The translations under genes were made by a program, and so were the position numbers. A DNA stretch of 64,000 nucleotides from Aureibaculum flavum (GTDB lineage: Bacteria > Bacteroidota > Bacteroidia > Flavobacteriales > Flavobacteriaceae): the NCBI RefSeq assembly GCF_016406085.1, contig NZ_JAEHFJ010000014.1, positions 38,420 through 102,419 on the forward strand. The letters run 5' to 3'. Positions 54,062 to 63,313 of this stretch are shown here, in pieces. The notes under the pieces were generated by a model. The model searched no databases and was not told the DNA's origin. It was given only the letters and a program-made list of their open reading frames with translations. Position 1 is the first letter of the stretch. Each line of letters opens with the position of its first letter.

Positions 54062-55792
54062 CTAAAATCGATAAATGGGATATTCCATATGTGCTTTTTC
54101 ATAATAATCACTGTGAGTGTGAATCCATTTTAATTGTGCATACCAATTGTTTGCAAAATTATCGTCGTTCGCTCTTTTATCTTCAAACGTCTTTTTTAAG
54201 GCGGAATTAGTATCTAATATTTCTTTAGCTAAATCTTCCCAAACATAGGGGGAAAAGCCTTCTTTTTGTTGTAAAATGGTATCGAAAAAGTTCCAATTAA
54301 AAAAAGAATCAGGACCTTGAGGTTCTAAAGTTTCTAATAAATAACGTACGCCAGGTTGATTGGTATAAACTAAATAATCACCAGATTTGAAAGTCATATC
54401 TTTTCTTTTAGATTCAATTGAAGTATTATAATGTTGATAATGCCCTTCATATGCAGATTTTCTAGTGTTGTATTCCAAAATACGATACGATTCAACATTA
54501 AATGTGGTGTCCTTATCAATAGCCTTCATTTTTATGTTATTTATTTTTAAGAGATCAATAACATTATACCAACCTTGTGGTATGATATAACCTTTGGGTA
54601 TTGCTATTTCTGTAGTTGGTTTAAAATAATTTTGATAAGTAATTTTTTTGGTAAACGGCTTACTTCTATCATATTTTAACCTGAGTTTTCCAGTAATTTC
54701 ACTTGGAATCATTTTACCTTCAAAGCCTTTAAAGTTTAACGTAGAAGTCTGGGTTGTATCAACTTCCCAATTTAAAGGATAGTTTTTTTGCTGGAGTATG
54801 GTTTTATAATAATCCCGTCGTATAGTCTTAATTTCGGTACTATTTTCCTCCATAATGGCTAGCATACTTTTCATTAATTCATAAGTACCCTCAACACGTT
54901 GTTTATAAGGTTTTAACATATGCGTTTCTACCATCATTCCTAAGGTATTAAATAATGTAGTATACCCGGTAGAATAGCGTGGATAATCCATAAATTGAGA
55001 AAAACCTTTTTCAGGAGTACTATTAAAAACATTTACATAAGGGGTAATATCCCATTTTTTTTCGGAAAGCTTTTTCTCCAATTCAGGCATCATTTTAGAA
55101 TGTATGTAGTTTCCCAAGCTACCCCCTAATTTATTGTGTTGTGTAAATAAGTGCGTAAGTGAATATTGGTAATCGGCACCATTACTAACGTGGTTATCAA
55201 TAAAAACATCAGGATTAACTATATGAAATATTTTTGCAAACGTTTTAGCGTTTTTAGTGTCATTTTTTATAAAATCCCTATTCAGGTCAAAGTTTCTGGC
55301 ATTACCTCTAAATCCATAAGCCTTCGGACCATTTTGATTCGTTCTACTATGTGAATTTCTATTAAGACTTCCCCCTACATTATAAATTGGAATGGTTACC
55401 AAAATAACATTTTTTGGAACTTTAATTTTACCTTGAACAATGTCTCTATAAAGCATCATGGTGGCATCGATGCCATCACTTTCACCGGGATGAATACCAT
55501 TATTTATAAGTAATACGGTCTTATTTTCTTTTATCTCTAAAAAATCAAATTCTTTATCAGGATTTAAAATAGCAATATGTAATGGTTTTCCTGAATCTGT
55601 CTGGCCAATTTCTTGAAGCTGTATTTCAGAATATCTATCTGCTAAGTCTGAATAAAACTGTATTGTTTGTTTGTATGTTGCCGTTTCTGTTCCGTTACTT
55701 TTTTCGAAAGTAGTTATAAAATCATTTTTAGTTTGACTGACAACTAAAATAGAGAAGTGAATACATAAAAAAACAAGATAGATTTTTTTCAT
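54062..55792 (-). CDS. M14-family zinc carboxypeptidase, secreted
   Basis: 576 aa from ATG 55792. An upstream ATG at 55813 would put seven residues in front of the signal peptide. The zinc ligands are in I-H-P-G-E (H-x-x-E) and, about 95 residues on, D-N-H-V-S-N-G-A-D. The arginine of F-D-L-N-R-D-F fits substrate binding. A glutamate in M-V-E-T-H-M-L is at the position of the catalytic base. The C-terminal 230 residues form an accessory region. It should remove C-terminal residues from peptides outside the cytoplasm. Confidence 0.88.
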   Translation of the reverse strand: MKKIYLVFLCIHFSILVVSQTKNDFITTFEKSNGTETATYKQTIQFYSDLADRYSEIQLQEIGQTDSGKPLHIAILNPDKEFDFLEIKENKTVLLINNGIHPGESDGIDATMMLYRDIVQGKIKVPKNVILVTIPIYNVGGSLNRNSHSRTNQNGPKAYGFRGNARNFDLNRDFIKNDTKNAKTFAKIFHIVNPDVFIDNHVSNGADYQYSLTHLFTQHNKLGGSLGNYIHSKMMPELEKKLSEKKWDITPYVNVFNSTPEKGFSQFMDYPRYSTGYTTLFNTLGMMVETHMLKPYKQRVEGTYELMKSMLAIMEENSTEIKTIRRDYYKTILQQKNYPLNWEVDTTQTSTLNFKGFEGKMIPSEITGKLRLKYDRSKPFTKKITYQNYFKPTTEIAIPKGYIIPQGWYNVIDLLKINNIKMKAIDKDTTFNVESYRILEYNTRKSAYEGHYQHYNTSIESKRKDMTFKSGDYLVYTNQPGVRYLLETLEPQGPDSFFNWNFFDTILQQKEGFSPYVWEDLAKEILDTNSALKKTFEDKRANDDNFANNWYAQLKWIHTHSDYYEKAHMEYPIYRF

Positions 55793-55840
55793 TGAATACG
55801 TTTTATAGGTCAAACTTAATGAAAATATTACTATATACTA

Positions 55841-55870
55841 TTGTCTATCTTTAGATTAACTGTACTTTTG
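55841..55870 (+). promoter_or_regulatory. Promoter of the SulP transporter gene
   Basis: TTG at 55841-55843, a 19-nt spacer, then TACTTTTG at 55863-55870. This is a good match to the Bacteroidota promoter. The ATG follows after 19 nt. Confidence 0.65.
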
Positions 55871-55889
55871 CCGCTTCAAAATTATAGCC

Positions 55890-57761
55890 ATGACTGAATT
55901 TATTAGAAAAAGAGCAGCAAATGCAAAGAATGATATTTTAAGTGGACTTACAGTAGCACTAGCTTTGGTGCCAGAAGCAGTAGCCTTTGCCTTTGTAGCT
56001 GGTGTTGATCCTTTAGTAGGGCTGTATGCAGCGTTTATGATCGGGTTAATTACGGCCATTTTTGGAGGTAGACCGGGTATGATTTCCGGAGCAACAGGAG
56101 CTTTAGCAGTAGTTATGGTAACGTTAGTTGCTAAAGGGAATGCCATGGGGAGTCCCGATGAAGAGTTAGGCTTGTATTACCTTTTTGCTACTGTTATCTT
56201 AATGGGAATTATACAAATGATGGCCGGATTATTTAAATTAGGTAAGTTTGTTAGATTGATTCCACACCCTGTAATGATGGGGTTTGTTAATGGTCTGGCA
56301 ATCGTTATATTCTTGTCTCAGTTGGGTATGTTTAAGGAGAACATTAAGGATATTTATGGTAATAATATGATTAAAACAGAGTCGGTAGAAAAAATTATGA
56401 CAATTACCGATAATCAAGTATACGATGGTAATACAGGTAAATTACTCTTTGTAAAAGATAATAATCAGTTATTAGATGCTGATAGCAATGCCTTAAGATA
56501 TAATATAAGTGATGGTCAAGTGTTTGATGCTTCAAACAATGAGGTGAGATTTAACCTTGAAAATTCGGCTATATATTCAATTGAGAAAAAAGGATTTGCG
56601 AAACAGTGGATTCCTAGTAAAGAATTAATGTGGATGTCAGGGTTAGTGTTGTTAACGATGTTATTAATGTTTGGATTACCTAAAATATCTAAAAAAATAC
56701 CTGATGGTTTGGTGGCAATTTTAGTAGTATCAGCAATTGCTATCTTCGGAAAATTAGATGTTGCCACAGTGGGTAGCTTTATTGCCGATGGAGGTGGAGA
56801 AGGTTTAAAAGGTGGTTTGCCAAAATTTCAATTTGATATATTTAATAAAGTTCCATTTACTTGGGAAACCTTTGTGTTTATTGGCCCTTATGCGTTGATT
56901 TTAGCAGCTATTGGTTTAATAGAATCTCTAATGACATTAAACTTGGTTGATGAATTAACTGAAACTAGAGGGAATTCAAATCGCGAATGTTTAGCACAAG
57001 GTGGAGCAAATATAGTTACTGGATTTTTTGGTGGTATGGGAGGTTGTGCCATGATTGGTCAATCTATTATAAATATAAAAGGAGGCGGTCGCGGTAGATT
57101 GTCAGGTATTGTTGCCGCATTGGCCTTGTTAGGCTTTATTCTATTTGCATCTGGTTTAATTGAACAAGTTCCTATTGCTGCCTTAGTTGGAGTTATGTTT
57201 ATGGTAGTTATTGGTACGTTTGCTTGGTCTAGTTTTAGAATATTAAACAAAATTCCAGTGAGTGATTTAATTGTACTGATTCTTGTATCAGGTCTTACGG
57301 TAATTTTCGATTTAGCCATTGCAGTAATTGCGGGTGTAATTGTAAGTGCCTTAGTATTTTCTTGGGAAAATGCCAAACGTATACGTGCCCGGAAACGTAT
57401 GAAACAAGACGGTACTAAAACATATGAAATTTGGGGTCCATTATTCTTTGGAAGTATTCAAGAGTTTACCAATAAATTTGATGTTAAAAATGATCCAGAA
57501 AAGGTAGAAATTGATTTTGTGGAATCACGTATTAGCGATCATTCTGCGTTAGAGGCTGTATTTAATTTAGTAAATAAGTATGAGGCTGCTGGTAAACAAA
57601 TTCAACTAAAGCATTTAAGTGAAGATTGTAAAGAGCTCCTTTACAAATCAAATCCTAAATTCCGAGAAGTTATTGTAGAAGATATAGACGATCCACGTTA
57701 TCACTTAGCAGCAGATCCAGAAAGATTTACTAAAGGGCTAGGGGAGTATGACAATTTATAA
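55890..57761 (+). CDS. SulP-family anion transporter with a repeat insertion
   Basis: 623 aa. The transporter core begins D-I-L-S-G-L-T-V-A-L-A-L-V-P-E-A-V-A-F and has the Gly-rich substrate region G-G-R-P-G-M-I-S-G-A-T-G-A. The C-terminus (about residues 515-600) is a STAS-like domain, I-D-F-V-E-S-R-I-S-D-H-S-A-L-E-A-V. Between helices, residues about 148-245 are an extra hydrophilic segment carrying three 17-residue repeats at 174-190, 191-207 and 208-224 (each with an x-N/G-Q-V/L-x-D core). This is not part of ordinary SulP proteins. Substrate (sulfate, bicarbonate or other) unknown. Confidence 0.87.
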   Translation: MTEFIRKRAANAKNDILSGLTVALALVPEAVAFAFVAGVDPLVGLYAAFMIGLITAIFGGRPGMISGATGALAVVMVTLVAKGNAMGSPDEELGLYYLFATVILMGIIQMMAGLFKLGKFVRLIPHPVMMGFVNGLAIVIFLSQLGMFKENIKDIYGNNMIKTESVEKIMTITDNQVYDGNTGKLLFVKDNNQLLDADSNALRYNISDGQVFDASNNEVRFNLENSAIYSIEKKGFAKQWIPSKELMWMSGLVLLTMLLMFGLPKISKKIPDGLVAILVVSAIAIFGKLDVATVGSFIADGGGEGLKGGLPKFQFDIFNKVPFTWETFVFIGPYALILAAIGLIESLMTLNLVDELTETRGNSNRECLAQGGANIVTGFFGGMGGCAMIGQSIINIKGGGRGRLSGIVAALALLGFILFASGLIEQVPIAALVGVMFMVVIGTFAWSSFRILNKIPVSDLIVLILVSGLTVIFDLAIAVIAGVIVSALVFSWENAKRIRARKRMKQDGTKTYEIWGPLFFGSIQEFTNKFDVKNDPEKVEIDFVESRISDHSALEAVFNLVNKYEAAGKQIQLKHLSEDCKELLYKSNPKFREVIVEDIDDPRYHLAADPERFTKGLGEYDNL

Positions 57762-57762
57762 T

Positions 57763-57810
57763 ACTAAACAAAAAAAATACCCATCTTGGATGGGTATTTT
57801 TTTTGTTTAG
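57763..57810. terminator. Bidirectional terminator
   Basis: A near-perfect palindrome pairs ACTAAACAAAA and its inverse outside AATACCCATC/GATGGGTATT with a TTG loop. It lies between the converging SulP and DUF2892 genes. Confidence 0.92.
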
Positions 57811-57812
57811 TA

Positions 57813-58025
57813 TTATTTCAAATCCTTGTCTTTGTAAGTTGAAATACCAAAAATTTCGTAAACAGGACTGAAACTCACTAAGCTTGATAACAATGCAATT
57901 CCTCCCAAAAGTAATAGAATTAAACCAATAGTACCTGTAACTGTTTTGGAGAAGTAAAGAGTTGTCATTACAATAAAAATTATGATTCTGATAATTCTAT
58001 CAATTTTACCTAAATTTTTAGTCAT
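57813..58025 (-). CDS. DUF2892 (YgaP-type) small membrane protein
   Basis: 70 aa. The pattern K-N-L-G-K-I-D-R-I-I-R (basic amphipathic start), two membrane helices, and a short S-P-V-Y-E-I-F-G-I-S-T end is that of DUF2892 inner-membrane proteins, similar to the C-terminal membrane part of YgaP rhodanese. No rhodanese domain is attached. Role unknown. Confidence 0.82.
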   Translation of the reverse strand: MTKNLGKIDRIIRIIIFIVMTTLYFSKTVTGTIGLILLLLGGIALLSSLVSFSPVYEIFGISTYKDKDLK

Positions 58026-58509
58026 AATTTAATTATTATTAATATTTGTTCTTATTTCAGACGTACGCTGTCACTTAAACTTTCAATCGTAAAATCATTG
58101 ATACATATACACTCTGGTGTAACTTTAGTCGCCGTTACAAAATTTTAATATCATTTGTTAGTCGTTTTAATTTATTTTCTAATTTCTTTATATTTCTGCT
58201 AATCACAGCTCTTACTTTACCTAAATACTTAATTATTTATAATGAGATATTTTACAAGTTAAGTCTTTTACATCTTTTAAGTATATAAACTATACAGACA
58301 TAAAAACGAGACTGAAATAAACTATTGCCTTTATTTTTCTTCTAGTCTCAATAATTATTAAAAGCTTTTATCTATTATATGTGTGAATTTAACAATTAAT
58401 ATTTAAAAAGGAACAATTTATAAGTGTAATTTTAGCACAAATAAATTATGGACTCAATAACCTATTAATTCAGTTAATATTTTTAAATTAATAAAATCAA
58501 ATAGAGACT
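58026..58509. other. 484-bp gap without a recognised gene
   Basis: The stretch is AT-rich. The only structure noted is a weak inverted repeat at about 58306-58348, where GAGACT...AAATAAA faces TTTATTT...AGTCTC. The right part precedes yjbQ and must contain its promoter, but no clear TAnnTTTG is seen. Confidence 0.4.
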
Positions 58510-58932
58510 ATGAAAACCTATCAAAAAGAACTGATGTTACCACCTAAAAAGCGGGGTTTTCATATCATTACGGATATAGTTGTTCAAGAGTTTCCAGAGC
58601 TTAAGCAAATAAAAGTTGGAATGTTACAGGTATTTATAAAACATACTTCGGCAAGTTTAACGATTAACGAAAATGCAGATCCTACAGTAAGACAAGATTT
58701 TGAAAGTCATTTTAATAAAACGGTACCAGAAAATGCACCATTTTATATACATACCTATGAAGGTGCTGATGATATGCCAGCTCATATTAAAACCTCTTTA
58801 TTAGGAGCTTCAGTACAAATTCCTATAACTGATGGAAAATTAAATTTGGGAATATGGCAGGGTATATATCTTTGTGAGCATCGCAATTATGCTAATTCAA
58901 GATCCATTGTTATTACTGCTTTTGGGAATTGA
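58510..58932 (+). CDS. YjbQ-family protein (thiamine-phosphate-synthase-like enzyme)
   Basis: 140 aa, the usual length. Conserved parts are F-I-K-H-T-S-A-S-L-T-I-N-E-N-A-D, D-D-M-P-A-H-I-K-T-S-L, and L-N-L-G-I-W-Q-G-I-Y-L-C-E-H-R. UPF0047 proteins of this type can show weak thiamine-phosphate synthase activity, but their normal role is not known. It is alone in its transcription unit and converges with the HAD gene. Confidence 0.88.
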   Translation: MKTYQKELMLPPKKRGFHIITDIVVQEFPELKQIKVGMLQVFIKHTSASLTINENADPTVRQDFESHFNKTVPENAPFYIHTYEGADDMPAHIKTSLLGASVQIPITDGKLNLGIWQGIYLCEHRNYANSRSIVITAFGN

Positions 58933-58950
58933 CATTTCGAATGGTGAGGT

Positions 58951-59772
58951 CTAAAGCCTACCATTACTCTTTAACTTTGCTTGCAGTAATTGTTCTAAAA
59001 CTATTTCCACTCCTTGTTCCAGATTACTTTTAGTTAAAAAATTAGCGACCTCTTTTACATTTGGATGAGCATTTTCCATGGCATAACTAAAATGTGCCAA
59101 TGCAAGCATTTCTAAATCATTATTGTAGTCACCAAAAACCATAGTTTCAGCTTTAGTAACTCCCATACTTTGCTGTAAATGACTAAGAGCATATCCCTTG
59201 TTAGCATTTAAGTCTGAGATATCTAGCCAGTTTTGGCCTGATACTTTTATTTTTAACTCACGCTCTAGATGCTGAAGTTTAGGATATAAAAACGTTTCTG
59301 AAGAATTAAAATGGTAAACGGCAATTTTAAGAATGTCATCATCTGTTACTTCAGTAAGGTCTTTGACAATTTCATAGGTATTATAAAACTCATCAAATAG
59401 GGAAATGAATGATTGATCTTCAGTTTCAATATAAGCTCTTTTTTTACCGCATAGTACAATGTAACCTCCCACAATTTGACGTATCAAAGGAATAAGATGT
59501 TGTATTTTTTCATCAGGTAAGTGTGTCAACATAATTTCTGTGTTACCTTGCATAGCAATACCACCATTTTCAGCTATTATAGTAATATCATCCTTTATTG
59601 TTTCTAATTTGGCGGTCATACTTTGGTATTGCCTGCCACTCGCGGCAACGAAATGTATATAACCTTTTAATTCTTGATATAGGCTGAAAAAACGAGGACT
59701 AACTTCGTGATTAGCATTTAACAATGTGCCGTCCATATCAGTCACTACCAGTTTTACTTTAGATAAATCCAT
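58951..59772 (-). CDS. Cof-type HAD-superfamily phosphatase
   Basis: 273 aa. Motif I is D-M-D-G-T-L-L (nucleophile and acid Asp). A-S-G-R gives motif II with R. A lysine in the S-N-L-E...N-K-G-Y region serves motif III, and motif IV is F-G-D-Y-N-N-D. The C2-type cap between motifs II and III is of Cof size. These enzymes dephosphorylate sugar phosphates or cofactors such as FMN and PLP. Substrate unknown. Confidence 0.9.
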   Translation of the reverse strand: MDLSKVKLVVTDMDGTLLNANHEVSPRFFSLYQELKGYIHFVAASGRQYQSMTAKLETIKDDITIIAENGGIAMQGNTEIMLTHLPDEKIQHLIPLIRQIVGGYIVLCGKKRAYIETEDQSFISLFDEFYNTYEIVKDLTEVTDDDILKIAVYHFNSSETFLYPKLQHLERELKIKVSGQNWLDISDLNANKGYALSHLQQSMGVTKAETMVFGDYNNDLEMLALAHFSYAMENAHPNVKEVANFLTKSNLEQGVEIVLEQLLQAKLKSNGRL

Positions 59773-59871
59773 TATTATAATTTTAATACAAAATTAAGCT
59801 TCTTGATGAAGCTATCGTTAATTTAGAAATATAATTTATAACTTAATAGTAGCAATAAATATACAACTGGA

Positions 59872-59905
59872 ACAAAAAAAATCCCGAACGTTAGTTCGGG
59901 ATTTT
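59872..59905 (-). terminator. Rho-independent terminator of the thrS-infC-rpmI-rplT operon
   Basis: ATCCCGAAC/GTTCGGGAT form a perfect stem with a four-base loop; the T-run lies on the minus-strand 3' side, 23 bp past the rplT stop. Confidence 0.92.
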
Positions 59906-59927
59906 CAATAAGTAAGAATATTGTTAT

Positions 59928-60272
59928 TTATTTAACTTTATCTACAACTGCTTTAAAAGCATCAGGATGATTCATTGCTAAATCAGCCAATACTTTTCTG
60001 TTTAACTCAATATTATTGGCTTTTACTTTACCCATAAATTGAGAATAAGACATACCGTGTTGACGAGCACCAGCATTAATACGCTGAATCCACAATCCTC
60101 TAAAGTTACGTTTATTGTTTTTTCTATCACGGTAAGAATAAGACATTGCTTTTTCTACCGCATTTTTAGCTACTGTGTAAACGTTTTTACGTCTTCCAAA
60201 ATAACCTTTTGCTTGTTTTAATATTTTTTTTCTACGAGCTCTTTTAGCTACTGAATTTACCGATCTTGGCAT
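59928..60272 (-). CDS. rplT: Ribosomal protein L20
   Basis: 114 aa. It binds 23S rRNA early in large-subunit assembly. The basic N-terminus ([21 protein letters not shown], trimmed) and the [11 protein letters not shown] and S-Y-S-Q-F-M-G sequences are typical. Last gene of the operon, 104 bp after rpmI. That gap holds a small GTCTT/AAGAC hairpin near 60300 and could serve L20 autoregulation, but I see no close match to a known leader. Confidence 0.96.
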   Translation of the reverse strand: MPRSVNSVAKRARRKKILKQAKGYFGRRKNVYTVAKNAVEKAMSYSYRDRKNNKRNFRGLWIQRINAGARQHGMSYSQFMGKVKANNIELNRKVLADLAMNHPDAFKAVVDKVK

Positions 60273-60376
60273 AATTTTAATTGTTTTTTGTATCAGGCAG
60301 TCTTTATTGAAGACATTTTATAAGCACTAATACATGGTTAATAATAATTACCTATATACTTAACTTGCGATTAAGT

Positions 60377-60574
60377 CTATTTTAATTTTAACATTTTCAA
60401 CACGTTCATTTTATCCGCTTTGTGTACCAAACCAGAATGTGTTAATTTAAGCTTACGCTTTTTAGATTTCTTAGTTAAGATGTGACTCTTAAAAGCGTGC
60501 TTTCTTTTAATTTTACCAGTACCAGTTAGCTTAAAGCGTTTTTTGGCACTAGACTTTGTTTTCATTTTAGGCAT
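60377..60574 (-). CDS. rpmI: Ribosomal protein L35
   Basis: 65 aa, very basic. It begins [20 protein letters not shown] and contains [11 protein letters not shown], as in the family. Between infC and rplT, the standard order. Confidence 0.96.
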   Translation of the reverse strand: MPKMKTKSSAKKRFKLTGTGKIKRKHAFKSHILTKKSKKRKLKLTHSGLVHKADKMNVLKMLKLK

Positions 60575-60642
60575 TGTCTCCTACTTTTATATTTATTCTT
60601 ACTTACTTTCTAAACTCTGTGATTGTTGCAATTGATACGAAA

Positions 60643-61197
60643 CTATTTCTTTTTCGGTGCAATGAACATTGTCATACGCTTACCTTCCAATCGCGGTAAT
60701 TGCTCTACCTTTCCATATTCTTCTAAGTCTGTGGCTAATTTTAATAATAAAATTTCACCTTGATCTTTGTAAACAATAGATCGACCTTTAAAAAATACAT
60801 ATGCTTTAAGTTTAGCACCTTCGCTTAAAAACTTAATGGCATGTTTCTTTTTGAAATCGTAATCATGGTCATCGGTATTCGGACCAAATCGAATTTCTTT
60901 CATTACAACTTTACTCGCTTTTGCTTTTAATGCTTTTTCGCGTTTTTTCTGTTCGTATAAAAACTTCTTGTAGTCTATTACCTTACAAACGGGCGGAGAC
61001 GCATTGGGAGATATCTCCACAAGATCTAGTTCTAGCTCTTCAGCAATTTTCTTTGCTTGAGCTAAAGGATAAACTCCTATTTCTACGTTATCTCCAACTA
61101 AACGAACTTCTTGAGCTCGAATGTTACCGTTTATGCGATGTGCATCTTCTTTTTGTATTCTCCAAGGTTTTCTACCCCCTTTTCTACGTATTGCTAT
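60643..61197 (-). CDS. infC: Translation initiation factor IF-3, apparent ATA start
   Basis: 184 aa from ATA at 61197. IF-3 binds the 30S subunit and discriminates against wrong start codons. The N-domain (residues about 15-85: [27 protein letters not shown]) and C-domain ([14 protein letters not shown]) are complete. Upstream in frame the codons are TAA (the thrS stop itself), AAA, TTT, ACA, GTC, ATA, then GCA for A-I-R-R. No ATG, GTG or TTG precedes GTG at 61020, which would delete 59 conserved residues. ATA is thus the best start. It parallels the AUU start that E. coli uses for autoregulation. Confidence 0.88.
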   Translation of the reverse strand: MAIRRKGGRKPWRIQKEDAHRINGNIRAQEVRLVGDNVEIGVYPLAQAKKIAEELELDLVEISPNASPPVCKVIDYKKFLYEQKKREKALKAKASKVVMKEIRFGPNTDDHDYDFKKKHAIKFLSEGAKLKAYVFFKGRSIVYKDQGEILLLKLATDLEEYGKVEQLPRLEGKRMTMFIAPKKK

Positions 61198-61209
61198 GAC
61201 TGTAAATTT

Positions 61210-63159
61210 TTAATTAAACTTAAACTCCTGTAATGTACTATTTATTTCTTTACTAACCAAGGAAGAAAACGCTTCTATGGTCATTTTTCCTAAATCTTCG
61301 CCTCCGTGTTTTCTCACAGAAATCGTTTCTGTATTTTCTTCATCTTCTCCGATGATAATCATAAACGGAATTTTAGTTACTTCAGCATCTCTAATCTTTT
61401 TACCCGTCTTTTCATTTCTATCATCAATCAAGCCGCGAATTTCGTAATTTTCCAGCAATTGTAAAACTTTTTTGCTATATTTTTCATATTTCTCACTGAT
61501 TGGTAATAAAATAACTTGCTCAGGCATAAGCCACAGTGGAAAGTTGCCTCCTGTGTGTTCTAATAATAAAGCAATAAACCTTTCCATAGATCCAAATGGT
61601 GCTCTATGTATCATTACAGGTCTATGTAATTGGTTATCAGCTCCCTTATAGGTCAAATCAAAGCGTTTAGGTAAATTATAGTCTACCTGAATGGTTCCCA
61701 ATTGCCAGCTTCTTCCTAGAGCATCTTTAACCATAAAGTCTAATTTCGGCCCATAAAAAGCTGCTTCACCCTCTACAATAACATAATCCAAACCTTTATC
61801 TTTAGCAGCATTAATTATTGCTTGCTCAGCTATTTCCCAAGTTTCAACATCACCAATGTACTTATCTAAGTTATCCATATCTCTAATGGAAACTTGCGTA
61901 GAAAAGTTTTCAAAACCTAAACAACTGAATACATATAATACAAGATCAATAACATTTTTAAACTCCTGGTCTAATTGCTCAGGCGTACAGAAAATATGAG
62001 CATCATCTTGTGTAAAACCTCTAACTCGAGTTAATCCGTGTAATTCACCACTTTGCTCATACCTATATACGGTACCAAATTCAGCAAAACGTTTCGGTAA
62101 GTCTTTGTAAGAATAAGGTTTGGTATTGAAAATTTCACAATGATGTGGACAATTCATGGGTTTTAACAAAAACTCTTCATCTTCTTTCGGGGTATGTATA
62201 GGTTGAAAACTGTCTTCACCATACTTAGCATAATGGCCCGAAGTTACATACAGCTCTTTTTGCCCTATATGTGGTGTTATCACCATTTCATAACCTGCTT
62301 TCTTTTGTGCTTTTTTAAGGAAGTTTTCTAATCTTTCACGTAAAGCAGCTCCTTTTGGTAACCATAAAGGTAAACCTTGCCCCACCTTTTGCGAAAAAGT
62401 GAAAAGCTCAAGTTCTTTACCTAATTTTCTATGGTCACGTTTTTTTGCTTCTTCAAGTAAATGTAAATACTCAGTAAGTTCTTTCTGTTTAGGAAAAGAA
62501 ATTCCATAAACACGAGTCAATTGTTTATTCTTTTCATCACCTCTCCAATACGCACCCGCAACACTCATTATTTTTACAGCTTTTATAAAACCTGTATTTG
62601 GTATGTGACCACCACGACATAAATCTGTAAAGTCGGCATGATCGCAAAAGGTAATCTCACCATCAGTTAAATTTTCAATCAACTCTACCTTAAATTCATT
62701 ATGTTGTTCCTTATAGTATTGTAAGGCATCAGCTTTTGAAATCGCACGTAATTTGAATTCAAATTTTTGACGTGCAAATTCAATCATTTTATCTTCTATC
62801 TTCTTAAAGTCATTGTCAGATAAAGTGTCATCACCAAAATCAATGTCATAATAAAATCCATTTTCAATAGCAGGACCAATAGTAAGCTTTGCATTAGGAT
62901 AAAAATTAAGTATTGCCTGTGCTAAAAGGTGAGCTGAAGAATGCCAAAATGCTTTTTTTCCTTCAGAATCCTTCCACGTATATAAAAGTAATGAGCCATC
63001 TTCAGTAAGTTCTGTTGAAGTTTCAACAGTTACATTATTAAATTTAGCAGAAATAACGTTTCTAGCAAAGCCTTCACTGATACTTTTGGCAACATCCATT
63101 GGAGTGCTATTTTTAGCAACTTCCTTAATTGAACCATCTGGTAATGTAATTTTAATCAT
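61210..63159 (-). CDS. thrS: Threonyl-tRNA synthetase
   Basis: 649 aa. An N-terminal TGS domain (P-D-G-S-I-K-E-V), an editing domain with H-S-S-A-H-L-L (part of the H-x-x-x-H site) and C-D-H-A-D-F, then the class II core: M-N-C-P-H-H (zinc Cys), motif 2 F-G-T-V-Y-R-Y-E, and motif 3 G-S-M-E-R-F-I-A. The anticodon-binding domain ends the protein. First gene of the operon with infC, rpmI and rplT; the thrS stop lies 12 nt before the infC start. Confidence 0.97.
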   Translation of the reverse strand: MIKITLPDGSIKEVAKNSTPMDVAKSISEGFARNVISAKFNNVTVETSTELTEDGSLLLYTWKDSEGKKAFWHSSAHLLAQAILNFYPNAKLTIGPAIENGFYYDIDFGDDTLSDNDFKKIEDKMIEFARQKFEFKLRAISKADALQYYKEQHNEFKVELIENLTDGEITFCDHADFTDLCRGGHIPNTGFIKAVKIMSVAGAYWRGDEKNKQLTRVYGISFPKQKELTEYLHLLEEAKKRDHRKLGKELELFTFSQKVGQGLPLWLPKGAALRERLENFLKKAQKKAGYEMVITPHIGQKELYVTSGHYAKYGEDSFQPIHTPKEDEEFLLKPMNCPHHCEIFNTKPYSYKDLPKRFAEFGTVYRYEQSGELHGLTRVRGFTQDDAHIFCTPEQLDQEFKNVIDLVLYVFSCLGFENFSTQVSIRDMDNLDKYIGDVETWEIAEQAIINAAKDKGLDYVIVEGEAAFYGPKLDFMVKDALGRSWQLGTIQVDYNLPKRFDLTYKGADNQLHRPVMIHRAPFGSMERFIALLLEHTGGNFPLWLMPEQVILLPISEKYEKYSKKVLQLLENYEIRGLIDDRNEKTGKKIRDAEVTKIPFMIIIGEDEENTETISVRKHGGEDLGKMTIEAFSSLVSKEINSTLQEFKFN

Positions 63160-63181
63160 ATATATAATGTAAATAAGTTTA

Positions 63182-63212
63182 CAAAGATATTAGAAAAGTC
63201 ATTCTTGTACAA
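63182..63212 (-). promoter_or_regulatory. Promoter of the thrS operon
   Basis: On the minus strand, TTG at 63212-63210, a 20-nt spacer, and TATCTTTG at 63189-63182. It is a close match to the Bacteroidota promoter, 22 bp before the thrS ATG. Confidence 0.7.
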
Positions 63213-63313
63213 TATAATGTCGTTTATTATTTGGGTGTTCCCTAAAACCATCACTAATACCTTTCCGTTTAAGTAAGTGTGTATACATATATAAGGTATG
63301 TGTAATTTATTTA

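Noticed and set aside
60643..61020. infC starting at GTG 61020 (125 aa)
   Set aside because: It would remove most of the conserved N-terminal domain, which is encoded in frame upstream up to 61197.
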